The position numbers and the translations under genes were made by a program. The notes under the pieces were generated by a model. The model worked only from the letters and a program-made list of their open reading frames with translations. It made no database searches and was not told the origin of the DNA. DNA of 64,000 nucleotides from an uncultured Nitrospira sp. (GTDB taxonomy: Bacteria; Nitrospirota; Nitrospiria; Nitrospirales; Nitrospiraceae): assembly GCA_902500825.1 (NCBI GenBank), contig CABVRX010000015.1, positions 1 through 64,000 on the forward strand, written 5' to 3'. Shown here piece after piece: positions 15,867 to 23,211 of this stretch. Every line of letters starts with the position of its first letter. Within the stretch, counting starts at the first letter, position 1.

Positions 15867-17198
15867 ATGCCTACCGTTTCCCGATCAACCAAACCAAAGC
15901 CTATATTTCGAGACCCTGCGTTCATGGGAAACCGTAGGGCGCCAATACATAGATGGGTGCCATGGATCGCTGGGTTTAGTGGACAATTCATTCAAGATGC
16001 TTTCCGAGAGTTCCTCCCGAAGCAAAGCAAACTACGCCGCCCACTAGTTCTAGATCCGTTTGCCGGTGTGGGCACAACTCTTGTTGAAGCACTTCTTCAC
16101 GGGTATGACACCGTCGGCTTCGAGATCAATCCCTACGCATCTCTTGCAGCGCGTGTAAAGCTCTCTGCTACTGAACTCGCGCCCGCTAAAATAGCCGAGC
16201 TGATACAGGTCATTCGGCAAGAATCTAAGCTATGGAAGGATCATCAGCTAAACCTTAAGCGCTATCGACCAAGCGAATTCGTTTCACGAATTCCTTTCTT
16301 TTCTGAACGAATAGAGCCGCAAATTCTGAATATCCTTCGGCTTCTCGATACCTACTCTCCCAGAGAGGTAGCCGACCTTGGCAGAATTGCGCTTGGTGCA
16401 GTGCTTGTTGGAGTTTCAAACTATAGTTACGAACCAAGCCTATCCTCGCGACCGGGGGCAGGCAAGCCTTTATTAGAGGACGCTGATGTTGCGTCCATAG
16501 TTAACGAAAAACTGGAAGAGATCCTAGCTGATGTGCGATGGTTACATTTACATCAAAAGGACATAGGCAACGAGAGACGGGAGGTTTACACAAAGAATTT
16601 CCTCACGGTCAATGGAGAACTGCCTAGTGGATCGGTGGATCTAATGATTACCTCTCCGCCGTACATGAACAACTACCACTATATTCGCAATACGAGGCCT
16701 CATTTGTTTTGGCTCTCTTTAGTAACATCGCCCAGAGAGCTTCATCGTCTTGAAGAAGATAATTTTGGCAAGTTCTGGCAGACAGTGCGCAATGCCGATC
16801 CTATTTCACTCACTTGTGAGCACCATGGCCTGAAATCTCTCATCGCGGAACTTCGAGAGATTCGAACCGATGCCGGAGCATATGGAGGAGAGGGGTGGGC
16901 TAACTATGTCACCACCTATTTTAATGACTGCAATCGGTTCGTGCAGATCCTTAGAAGAGTACTTAGAAGAGGTGGCGCTGGAGTCGTAGTTATCGGAAAT
17001 TCTATTATCCAGGGACTCAACATTGCCACGGATCGAATTCTTGCCGATATTGCAGAGACAAATGGGTTACGTCTTGAACGTATTGTCCCTCTCCGAGAAA
17101 AGCGTGTAGGGGCAAGCATTACGAAATCGTCAGTGAGACGCGGCCTGCAGAGTTTGGGGTCACTCTATGAAAGTGCGGTCATTCTCAGGAAGCGTTAG
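15867..17198 (+). CDS. DNA amino-methyltransferase of a type II restriction system
   Basis: 443 residues from ATG 15867 (TTG 15813 would add 18; neither has a good ribosome site). SAM-binding motif I is DPFAGVGTT (63-71) with the acidic residue in GFEINPY (84-90). Catalytic motif IV is TSPPY (262-266), which is typical of N4-cytosine or N6-adenine methylases and not of C5-methylases. The 190 residues between the motifs would hold the target-recognition region. Codon use and base composition are AT-richer than the flanks, suggesting transfer. The 3' end overlaps the endonuclease gene tail to tail by 14 bases. Its role is to protect host DNA at the sequence the neighbouring nuclease cuts. Confidence 0.88.
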   Translation: MPTVSRSTKPKPIFRDPAFMGNRRAPIHRWVPWIAGFSGQFIQDAFREFLPKQSKLRRPLVLDPFAGVGTTLVEALLHGYDTVGFEINPYASLAARVKLSATELAPAKIAELIQVIRQESKLWKDHQLNLKRYRPSEFVSRIPFFSERIEPQILNILRLLDTYSPREVADLGRIALGAVLVGVSNYSYEPSLSSRPGAGKPLLEDADVASIVNEKLEEILADVRWLHLHQKDIGNERREVYTKNFLTVNGELPSGSVDLMITSPPYMNNYHYIRNTRPHLFWLSLVTSPRELHRLEEDNFGKFWQTVRNADPISLTCEHHGLKSLIAELREIRTDAGAYGGEGWANYVTTYFNDCNRFVQILRRVLRRGGAGVVVIGNSIIQGLNIATDRILADIAETNGLRLERIVPLREKRVGASITKSSVRRGLQSLGSLYESAVILRKR

Positions 17199-17628
17199 GA
17201 TTGCGCAACGGAAAGTCCTTATCCCATTTGCTCACTCGAATACCCGGACGCCCTTTCCCAGGTACGTGGCTACCGAAACCGCTTAAGTTCCATAATGGCT
17301 TATAGTTGGTTATCAGAGCATCCTCGGCAGCTCTCACAAACCAATCACTATCTATTGTCAAAAATCTACACGTAATTTCGCCTAGAGATAGGTTGCTCCG
17401 GCCTGCTATTTTTCTTGCATGTTCTGCCAAACGCCTCCTGAGCGTAGTGTGCAAAGCTTTTCCGGCGTAGATAAGCTTGCCTTTCCAGTAAAGAACATAC
17501 ACTCCCTTAAGCTGCGGAGCTACGCTTTCACTCAGTTTCAGCTCAGGTGATGCTTCCAGCTTTTCAACAACCTGCGTACGGATGGCGCGATCAATCTCAA
17601 AAACGAAGTGGTGGGAGTCGTGTGGCAC
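17185..17628 (-). CDS. GIY-YIG restriction endonuclease, Eco29kI family
   Basis: 147 residues from GTG 17628. The GIY-YIG core is KGVYVLYWKGKLIYAGKA (41-58). It is followed by R66 and H70 in RRRLAEH, E102 in AAEDALI and N114 in PLWNLSGFG, a set whose order and R-4-H and E-12-N spacing fit the Eco29kI-type active site as I know it. The tail GFGSHVPGKGRPGIRVSKWDKDFP is the family signature. Eco29kI and close relatives cut CCGCGG, but specificity cannot be read from this sequence. It is shorter than Eco29kI, mainly in the insertion between the two tyrosines. Convergent with the methylase gene; no controller protein gene is visible. Confidence 0.88.
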   Translation of the reverse strand: MPHDSHHFVFEIDRAIRTQVVEKLEASPELKLSESVAPQLKGVYVLYWKGKLIYAGKALHTTLRRRLAEHARKIAGRSNLSLGEITCRFLTIDSDWFVRAAEDALITNYKPLWNLSGFGSHVPGKGRPGIRVSKWDKDFPLRNPNAS

Positions 17629-17634
17629 TTGTGC

Positions 17635-17663
17635 GTTTTAACACCACGTCATCTTGAGGTCAA
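17635..17663 (-). promoter_or_regulatory. Candidate promoter giving a leaderless endonuclease mRNA
   Basis: On the minus strand TTGACC (17663-17658), a 17-base spacer and TAAAAC (17640-17635). Counting seven bases on from the -10 box puts the transcript start at 17628, which is the G of the GTG start codon. Confidence 0.45.
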
Positions 17664-17680
17664 CTTACACGTGCATTTAA

Positions 17681-17910
17681 GCAACCAGGCTCCCTTCCAT
17701 CGCGGCTCATGTTCGAGGCAAGATCTGGGAGTTGCGTCCAGAATGGGCTGGGAATGAATACCGGTTCTTTTATGGGGCCATTGTGGGTCAGCGGTTTGTC
17801 ATTCTCCACACGATTCAGAGGAACGGCAGAAGCTTCGTGCTCGAGACATCATGATCGCGGAACAACGGTACGAGGACCTGAAAGGAAGGATGCACCATGA
17901 AAACACATAG
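17681..17910 (+). pseudogene. Broken HigB/RelE-type toxin gene
   Basis: From 17681 one frame reads ATRLPSIAAHVRGKIWELR, continuing through EYRFFYGAIVGQRFVILHTIQRNG to a stop after LETS. This is the core of a phage Gp49/HigB-like RelE-superfamily mRNA interferase (RGKxWELR, YRxFY, LHxxxR). The family C-terminus then continues in another frame from 17842 (RDIMIAEQRYEDLKGR) and stops at TAG 17910, overlapping the antitoxin start by 14 bases as in intact higBA loci. So there is a frameshift near 17840, and the N-terminal third is missing: a stop at 17678 and the restriction gene lie directly upstream. Inactive toxin. Confidence 0.8.
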
Positions 17911-18220
17911 ACAATACATCAACGAGCAGATCAAGAAAGACCCGAAATTCGCCGATGCGGTGGCGAAGGCGGAGCAAGAGGTCGGAATCGCCGTGGTGCT
18001 GGCCAATTTGCGCGAACGACGTGGGTTGAGTCAGATGGAGTTGGCAAAACTCACCGGTATGAAACAGCCGCAGATTGCCCGTCTGGAAAGTGGTGCCTAT
18101 TTCCCTTCCTTTAGCACCCTACAGAAGCTGCTGGACGTACTTGGTGGCAAAATGGAACTGACGGCGGACGCTTGCCACCTCACTCCCGTGCGAGGAAAGG
18201 TCGCTAGCGCGCGGCGGTAG
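17897..18220 (+). CDS. higA: XRE-family antitoxin, HigA-like
   Basis: 107 residues. A helix-turn-helix at 44-65 (LSQMELAKLTGMKQPQIARLESG) is followed by FPSFSTLQKLLDVLGGKMEL, the standard XRE/HigA fold. The N-terminal helix (MKTHRQYINEQIKKDPKFADAVAKAEQE) matches HigA-type antitoxins that pair with Gp49-like toxins. Ribosome site AAAGGAAGG precedes the ATG. It is intact although its toxin gene is broken, so it can only serve as a DNA-binding repressor of its own promoter or as an antidote to related toxins elsewhere. Confidence 0.88.
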   Translation: MKTHRQYINEQIKKDPKFADAVAKAEQEVGIAVVLANLRERRGLSQMELAKLTGMKQPQIARLESGAYFPSFSTLQKLLDVLGGKMELTADACHLTPVRGKVASARR

Positions 18221-18325
18221 ATTGCCCTCAAGCATTCAGGACGCATGACGCTTCTTCACGCTCCAAAGCAATGTGGGCTCAGATCGAAGACAAATGGGGG
18301 GCCTGTCTTGTCTTATACATTCCGG

Positions 18326-19885
18326 TCACCGTTTTCCGTCATACCCTCGCTCTTTCCACCGCTCTAGTAATTGAATGCGCTTGCGAAGCTGTTCAGTCGT
18401 CGCCTGGTCGACACGGCTCCCGGTGCGCGCGATCAGTTCCGCGTTGAGCCTTCGATGATCGATTCCGCTCGTTCGTGCGACGCCGGCAACCAGCAGCCGA
18501 TGAAGATCTCGCAGATTTTGCTTCTGCTCATGGAGTGAGACAGCCGGTTCGGAAACGCCGGCCACATCGCTCTCCCCTCGTGTCTCGTCTTCACCGATCA
18601 GGCTATCTACCCTGGCCACAGCCATCAACGGCATGTATTCGTTCGTCGAGACTGTGACGCGGCCGAAGAGGTCCCGTTGCCCCGCCGGCATGATGTCTTC
18701 CAACACATGATCGCGCTCTGCCTTGATCTGCTTGGCGTAGTGCACCAGGACCGGATCTTTGGGTAGATACAGCCAGGCCCGTTGTGGTTTAGGCAGCCCC
18801 TCCTGCATCCGAACGAACCGGCCGACGACCTGTCGGAAGTACATTTCCGTGATCACGTTGGTGCCATAGACGCCGACACGGAGTCGCGGAATATCCACGC
18901 CTTCGCTCACCATGTTGACCGCCACTAGCCACTGCTGCTTTTTGTGATCGGCGAACTCTTCAATCGTGCGTGAGGCAGCGGGATCGTCCGACACGGCAAC
19001 GGCTGCTTTGGCGCCGACGATACGACCGACGAGGTCCGCCACCCACCGTGCGTGTTCCTGATCCATACACACGATCAGTCCACCGGCATCCGGTTGTTCC
19101 TGCTTGCGAAGACGGGTCAATTGGGCATGGGCATCAGTGATCACCGGCCCCAGCCAGGTTTCCTGAAGCAATGCTGTCTTCAGCCGTTCCCTCTGCCGAT
19201 TGAATGTCAGTCCATCCTCAAACGTCGCCTGATGCTCACGGCCATCAGATAACCAGCTGAGCTCGCCTTCGTAGCTCGGGAAGACGATCGGCCGACAGAC
19301 GCTGTCCCGAATCGCATCGGTATAGCCATAGGCGAAATCTGCGCGGCTTTCTCCATGTTCATACCGAATAAACGGAATCGGATTGTTATCTGAACGAAAG
19401 GGCGTGCCCGAGAGAATCAACCGGAACACCGCCGGGTCAAACGCTGAACGCAGCGCCTTTCCCCAGTTCTTGCCGTCGCCGGCGTGATGCAGCTCGTCGA
19501 AGACGAGCAGTGTCTTCTTGCTCTTACAGATTCGCTGGAAGCTCACCGGGGCCAGACAGACCTGCTGGTAGGTCACCACGGCGCCGTGATAGTCCGGCGC
19601 TTCCGCCACCTGTTCGTTGGTCAGGGTCGGATCAAGCTGCAAGCCGATCTTCCCCGCTGCATCCGACCATTGCGTGCGAAGATGATTCGTCGGGCAAACA
19701 ACCAGCACCCGGACCGCAGCCTGTTTCGCCATAAATTCATGCGCGACGCGTAGCGCAAAACGCGTCTTGCCTGCGGCAGGAGTGGCCATCGCCAGAAAGT
19801 CTCTGGTCTGATGTGTACAGACCGCCGACAGAGCTCGTTGCTGCCAGTCACGAAGGGGCGCGGTCCAGACAGGCAATCTCTTCAT
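18326..19885 (-). CDS. Superfamily 2 DEAD/DEAH-type helicase
   Basis: 519 residues. Helicase motifs in order: LRDWQQRAL (Q-like), Walker A TPAAGKTR (35-42), VVCPTNHLRTQW (Ia), VFDELHHAGDGKNW (II, DELH), LSGTPFRSDN (III), VNMVSEGVDIPRL (V) and QVVGRFVRMQ (VI). This is the ResIII/UvsW-like branch, double-stranded DNA translocases and helicases. The C-terminal 130 residues have no recognised domain. It follows topoisomerase VI A by 34 bases on the same strand, so the three genes are probably one operon. A shared role in untangling or remodelling DNA is inference. It might also be a defence-type helicase. Confidence 0.88.
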   Translation of the reverse strand: MKRLPVWTAPLRDWQQRALSAVCTHQTRDFLAMATPAAGKTRFALRVAHEFMAKQAAVRVLVVCPTNHLRTQWSDAAGKIGLQLDPTLTNEQVAEAPDYHGAVVTYQQVCLAPVSFQRICKSKKTLLVFDELHHAGDGKNWGKALRSAFDPAVFRLILSGTPFRSDNNPIPFIRYEHGESRADFAYGYTDAIRDSVCRPIVFPSYEGELSWLSDGREHQATFEDGLTFNRQRERLKTALLQETWLGPVITDAHAQLTRLRKQEQPDAGGLIVCMDQEHARWVADLVGRIVGAKAAVAVSDDPAASRTIEEFADHKKQQWLVAVNMVSEGVDIPRLRVGVYGTNVITEMYFRQVVGRFVRMQEGLPKPQRAWLYLPKDPVLVHYAKQIKAERDHVLEDIMPAGQRDLFGRVTVSTNEYMPLMAVARVDSLIGEDETRGESDVAGVSEPAVSLHEQKQNLRDLHRLLVAGVARTSGIDHRRLNAELIARTGSRVDQATTEQLRKRIQLLERWKERGYDGKR

Positions 19886-19919
19886 CGCCGATGCGTCGTT
19901 GCCGGTTCGAGGGAAAAGG

Positions 19920-21023
19920 TTAATCGAGCCAATCCCGTTCCTGAAGTTTTTTCGGCAGGTATTTCTTGGTGAGATACTGGAAGTCTTTATTGGCCAACGC
20001 GTCGAGTTCGTATTTCAATCCGCTCGTCAGCATGCGCTTGATCTCCGCTTGCCAAGCTGGTTTTTTGAACCACTCATAGTTCATCAACTCTTTTGCGCGC
20101 GCGATGTCTTTGTCGTTCAATTTGATCCCGACGTTACGGGGCAGCTCGTACTGCTCCGGGTCGGCACTCGATAAGCCCATGAACTTGGCTTTGGGAATCG
20201 CCATCCGCTGACTTTCAAAGGCCAGGTTGATCGAACCCTGTTTGATGACCGAATAGATGTAGTACCCCCAGGGATCGTTATCGACCAACACATACACCGG
20301 CAGCTTGTATTCTTCATGGAGCCGTCTTGCAAGGCGACGGACGCCGCGGGGTGGCTGGCCGTTACCCGTCAGTAACACGCAGTTATAGCGCCGCCAGAAC
20401 TTATCCTCCGACAGCCGATTCCACTGGGTGCCCTTTTCGACAAGCAGCACGAAATCTGCCGTGCATCGCCTGATCTCCAAATACTCCGGCTCAACGATTG
20501 ATGGGACAGAATATCCACCTTTGCCCAGCTTGGCACAATCGACGCGATCGCCGTCATCACCGAAGACCACCGGCCCGACGATGCTGCCGCTGTTCTCTGC
20601 ACGCACATGGAGCTCTTCCCGAAGCGCGGCAAGAGAGACTTCCAAATCTTCGATCACCGGGTCGGACTCATCCTGCGTATCGAACGTGTTCTCGTGTGAA
20701 TCTTGAATCGTGTGTTTCGTCCGGTAATAAATTTCTCGAAGCGAGGTCGTGAGATCGGCCCGCTGCAATTCGGAGAGGGCATCGGCGACGAGCACCGTCT
20801 GCATAAATTTCTTCGCCATGCCGACGTTGAAAAATGACCGCTCCTGTTTCTTGCTCCCCATCTCGATCAGGCCCTTCCGTTCATTGAAGGACACATTCGA
20901 GAGGGCACGGATCGGGATCTGAAACGTCGGGTCTTTTGATCGATCGGCCGCCTGGATCACGATGTCCGCCAGGCCGATGAGCTTCTTCTCGACCAGGGTC
21001 GTCTTCTTCGTCTTGGTCGTCAT
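19920..21023 (-). CDS. top6A: DNA topoisomerase VI subunit A (Spo11-like)
   Basis: 367 residues, usual length. This subunit cuts and rejoins both strands in the A2B2 type IIB topoisomerase. The winged-helix domain carries the catalytic tyrosine in TSLREIYYRTKH (about 93-104, Y99/Y100). The Toprim domain follows with VLLVEKGTQWNRL (metal-binding Glu) and VLVDNDPWGYYIYS (DxD). Subunit B starts 6 bases upstream in the same operon. Topoisomerase VI is general in archaea and plants but sporadic in bacteria, so the pair was probably acquired laterally at some time. Codon use is now like its neighbours. Confidence 0.95.
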   Translation of the reverse strand: MTTKTKKTTLVEKKLIGLADIVIQAADRSKDPTFQIPIRALSNVSFNERKGLIEMGSKKQERSFFNVGMAKKFMQTVLVADALSELQRADLTTSLREIYYRTKHTIQDSHENTFDTQDESDPVIEDLEVSLAALREELHVRAENSGSIVGPVVFGDDGDRVDCAKLGKGGYSVPSIVEPEYLEIRRCTADFVLLVEKGTQWNRLSEDKFWRRYNCVLLTGNGQPPRGVRRLARRLHEEYKLPVYVLVDNDPWGYYIYSVIKQGSINLAFESQRMAIPKAKFMGLSSADPEQYELPRNVGIKLNDKDIARAKELMNYEWFKKPAWQAEIKRMLTSGLKYELDALANKDFQYLTKKYLPKKLQERDWLD

Positions 21024-21029
21024 AATGTC

Positions 21030-23123
21030 CTACTTGGGTTTGCGCGGAGCCACTGACTTAACCGGTTTAGTGGATCTTCCACCAGGTTTCTTCTTTGCCC
21101 CAGACTCACCGGCAAAGAGCGCGATTTGACCAGATTTCGTGGCTGTCTTCGGCAATTTTTTCGCGCGGTTCTCCTTGGCGGCTTTTTCTTTCGGAGCCGG
21201 CTCATCTGTAGACGCTGTCTTCCCCGGCAGATCCGGCTCCGCAGTGGGTGCGGCTGTCGCCTGATCGGCTTCAACCTGAGTGGCCAATTCAGTCTCTCCC
21301 TCGACTCCCTCTGCCGTGACGATAATTGAATGCGGCAATCCTTCAGGCCCTCCGCCGGTCTTCCCCAGCGCGTCATCGGTTTTCTGACCGCCTGTCCTGG
21401 CGGAGGCGATCTTCTGGAGCTGCCCTTTTAGTTTTTCTTTCGGCAGCGTGCCGCCCTTCAGCCGGTTACAGGCCTCGACGACTTCCTCGATATACAATTC
21501 AAAGATATTTCGGCGCCGAAATTCACTCGCCGCCCGTTCGCGCCGACGAACGAAGAGGCCCAACCGCCTGCCGCACTCGCGAAGGGCCAGTGTGATCTCT
21601 TTTTGGATCTCATCATAGTCCGCGATGGCTTCTTTGGATTCACTCGTAAACGGCACCCAGACCGACGCCATATGGACGAAGATCACCAGCGGTCCACCCG
21701 GCAACGCCCCGCGTGATTGGGTCAAGCCGTAGTTTTTCCAGGTTGTGCTCAGGACAGCCTTGAACGTCGAACAGGCCGATTGCTGGTAGAGCAGCGGCAC
21801 CCGATTTGCGTAACGGATTACACGCGCGAGTTCGGAGTCTTCCTCCTCGTGCTCGCCTTCCGCCTTCGGCATAGCCGGCTGCTGCGGCTTATGTTGATCC
21901 TGAGGTCTATTCCCGTAGGCGAGCCCGGCTTCGATGATGAACGGATTGCCGCGATAGACTGCCGGTGGCCGGCTGACTGCCGTGTAAAACTCTCCCTTGA
22001 TCTGTTTGTAGAGCCCGGAGAGGATCGCTTTTTCGCCGATCGGTGAAATGCAATTGGTCGGGGGCGCCATGATCTTTGTTTCTTGCAATGTCTTATACAG
22101 CGTTTCCGCCACAGGCCCTTTCAGCTCACGAGGCTTTGCGCTAAGCGACACCTTGGCCGTCTTGCAGATCTCCTCAGCCAATTGCAGAGAGATGCGGCAA
22201 AAATCGCCGGCAAGAAAACCGGAGAGCGTGTGGCTCTTCGTATCCTGTAACATCTTGAGCAGCATGCCGAATTCGATGCCGTAGGGATGCGGCTTGATCT
22301 CGCGCGGCTGCGGCGGCAGTTCGTGATAGGTCCGGGGGTACTCTTTCGTTTCCCGTTCCGGCGTCAGGTAGATCAGTTTGACATGGGGATTGGCGATCGA
22401 GGTCTGCTCCAGCCATTCATCGACCGAGGCACGGCCCTTCTGATACTTGCCTTCGACTTCCAGCGTGACTTGAGTCCCTCGCGGCTGCTCCCAGTCGATC
22501 TGTTTGTTCTCGTGGACCAGCGGCTCGTTCTTCTTTGTATCGATCTGGACTTCAAAGAAATGCGCGGCGGCTTTGGGGCCGATGCGGGAAATAATTTTCA
22601 CCGGCTTGCCGGTGGTCAGTTGTCCGTACATTCCGGCTGCGGAAATGCCGATACCCTGTTGCCCACGGCTCATCCGCAGCCTATGGAACTTGGACCCATA
22701 GAGCAGCTTCGCGAAGATCCTGGGAATCTGCTGACGGACGATGCCGGGTCCGTTGTCGGTCACCGTGATGCGAAACCTGCTTGCTTGGCTGGGCGCTACC
22801 GGCTCCCCATTCGGCACAACCTCCAGCTTGACCGTCACATCCGGAAGAATCCCGGCCTCCTCGCAGGCGTCGAGCGCGTTGTCGACCGCCTCTTTGACGC
22901 AGGTCAGCAGCGCTTTGCGCGGATTATCGAAACCGAGCAGGTGCCGATTCTTCGTAAAAAACTCTGAGACGGAGATTTCCCGCTGACGCGCGCCCATCTC
23001 AACCGCAGTCACCCGCTCCGCCGGTTTGGCGGCGGCTTTCGTCTTTGCAGCTGGTTCAGGGGTTAATCGAGGAGCGGAAGATTTCGATTCAGTCTCTGAT
23101 GCGGATTCTTTCTTTTGTGCCAT
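21030..23123 (-). CDS. top6B: DNA topoisomerase VI subunit B
   Basis: 697 residues. ATPase subunit of topoisomerase VI. The GHKL fold shows VKEAVDNALDA (76-86), TDNGPG (122-127) and SRGQQGIG (152-159), followed by the helix-two-turn-helix region and the transducer with its lysine-switch region. It is longer than archaeal subunits (about 530). The extra length is a 40-residue Ala/Lys/Ser-rich N-terminus and a C-terminal tail from about residue 590 rich in Ala, Lys, Glu and Pro, probably disordered and DNA-binding. ATP binding dimerises the subunits and gates strand passage by subunit A. First gene of the topoisomerase-helicase cluster. Confidence 0.95.
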   Translation of the reverse strand: MAQKKESASETESKSSAPRLTPEPAAKTKAAAKPAERVTAVEMGARQREISVSEFFTKNRHLLGFDNPRKALLTCVKEAVDNALDACEEAGILPDVTVKLEVVPNGEPVAPSQASRFRITVTDNGPGIVRQQIPRIFAKLLYGSKFHRLRMSRGQQGIGISAAGMYGQLTTGKPVKIISRIGPKAAAHFFEVQIDTKKNEPLVHENKQIDWEQPRGTQVTLEVEGKYQKGRASVDEWLEQTSIANPHVKLIYLTPERETKEYPRTYHELPPQPREIKPHPYGIEFGMLLKMLQDTKSHTLSGFLAGDFCRISLQLAEEICKTAKVSLSAKPRELKGPVAETLYKTLQETKIMAPPTNCISPIGEKAILSGLYKQIKGEFYTAVSRPPAVYRGNPFIIEAGLAYGNRPQDQHKPQQPAMPKAEGEHEEEDSELARVIRYANRVPLLYQQSACSTFKAVLSTTWKNYGLTQSRGALPGGPLVIFVHMASVWVPFTSESKEAIADYDEIQKEITLALRECGRRLGLFVRRRERAASEFRRRNIFELYIEEVVEACNRLKGGTLPKEKLKGQLQKIASARTGGQKTDDALGKTGGGPEGLPHSIIVTAEGVEGETELATQVEADQATAAPTAEPDLPGKTASTDEPAPKEKAAKENRAKKLPKTATKSGQIALFAGESGAKKKPGGRSTKPVKSVAPRKPK

Positions 23124-23211
23124 TCACCCTCTCAGAAAACAAACGTACCCTGTTGGTACCATAAAACTTTTCGAGAAACAAACCAAATCCGTCTGTGCTG
23201 AATGGAGAGTT

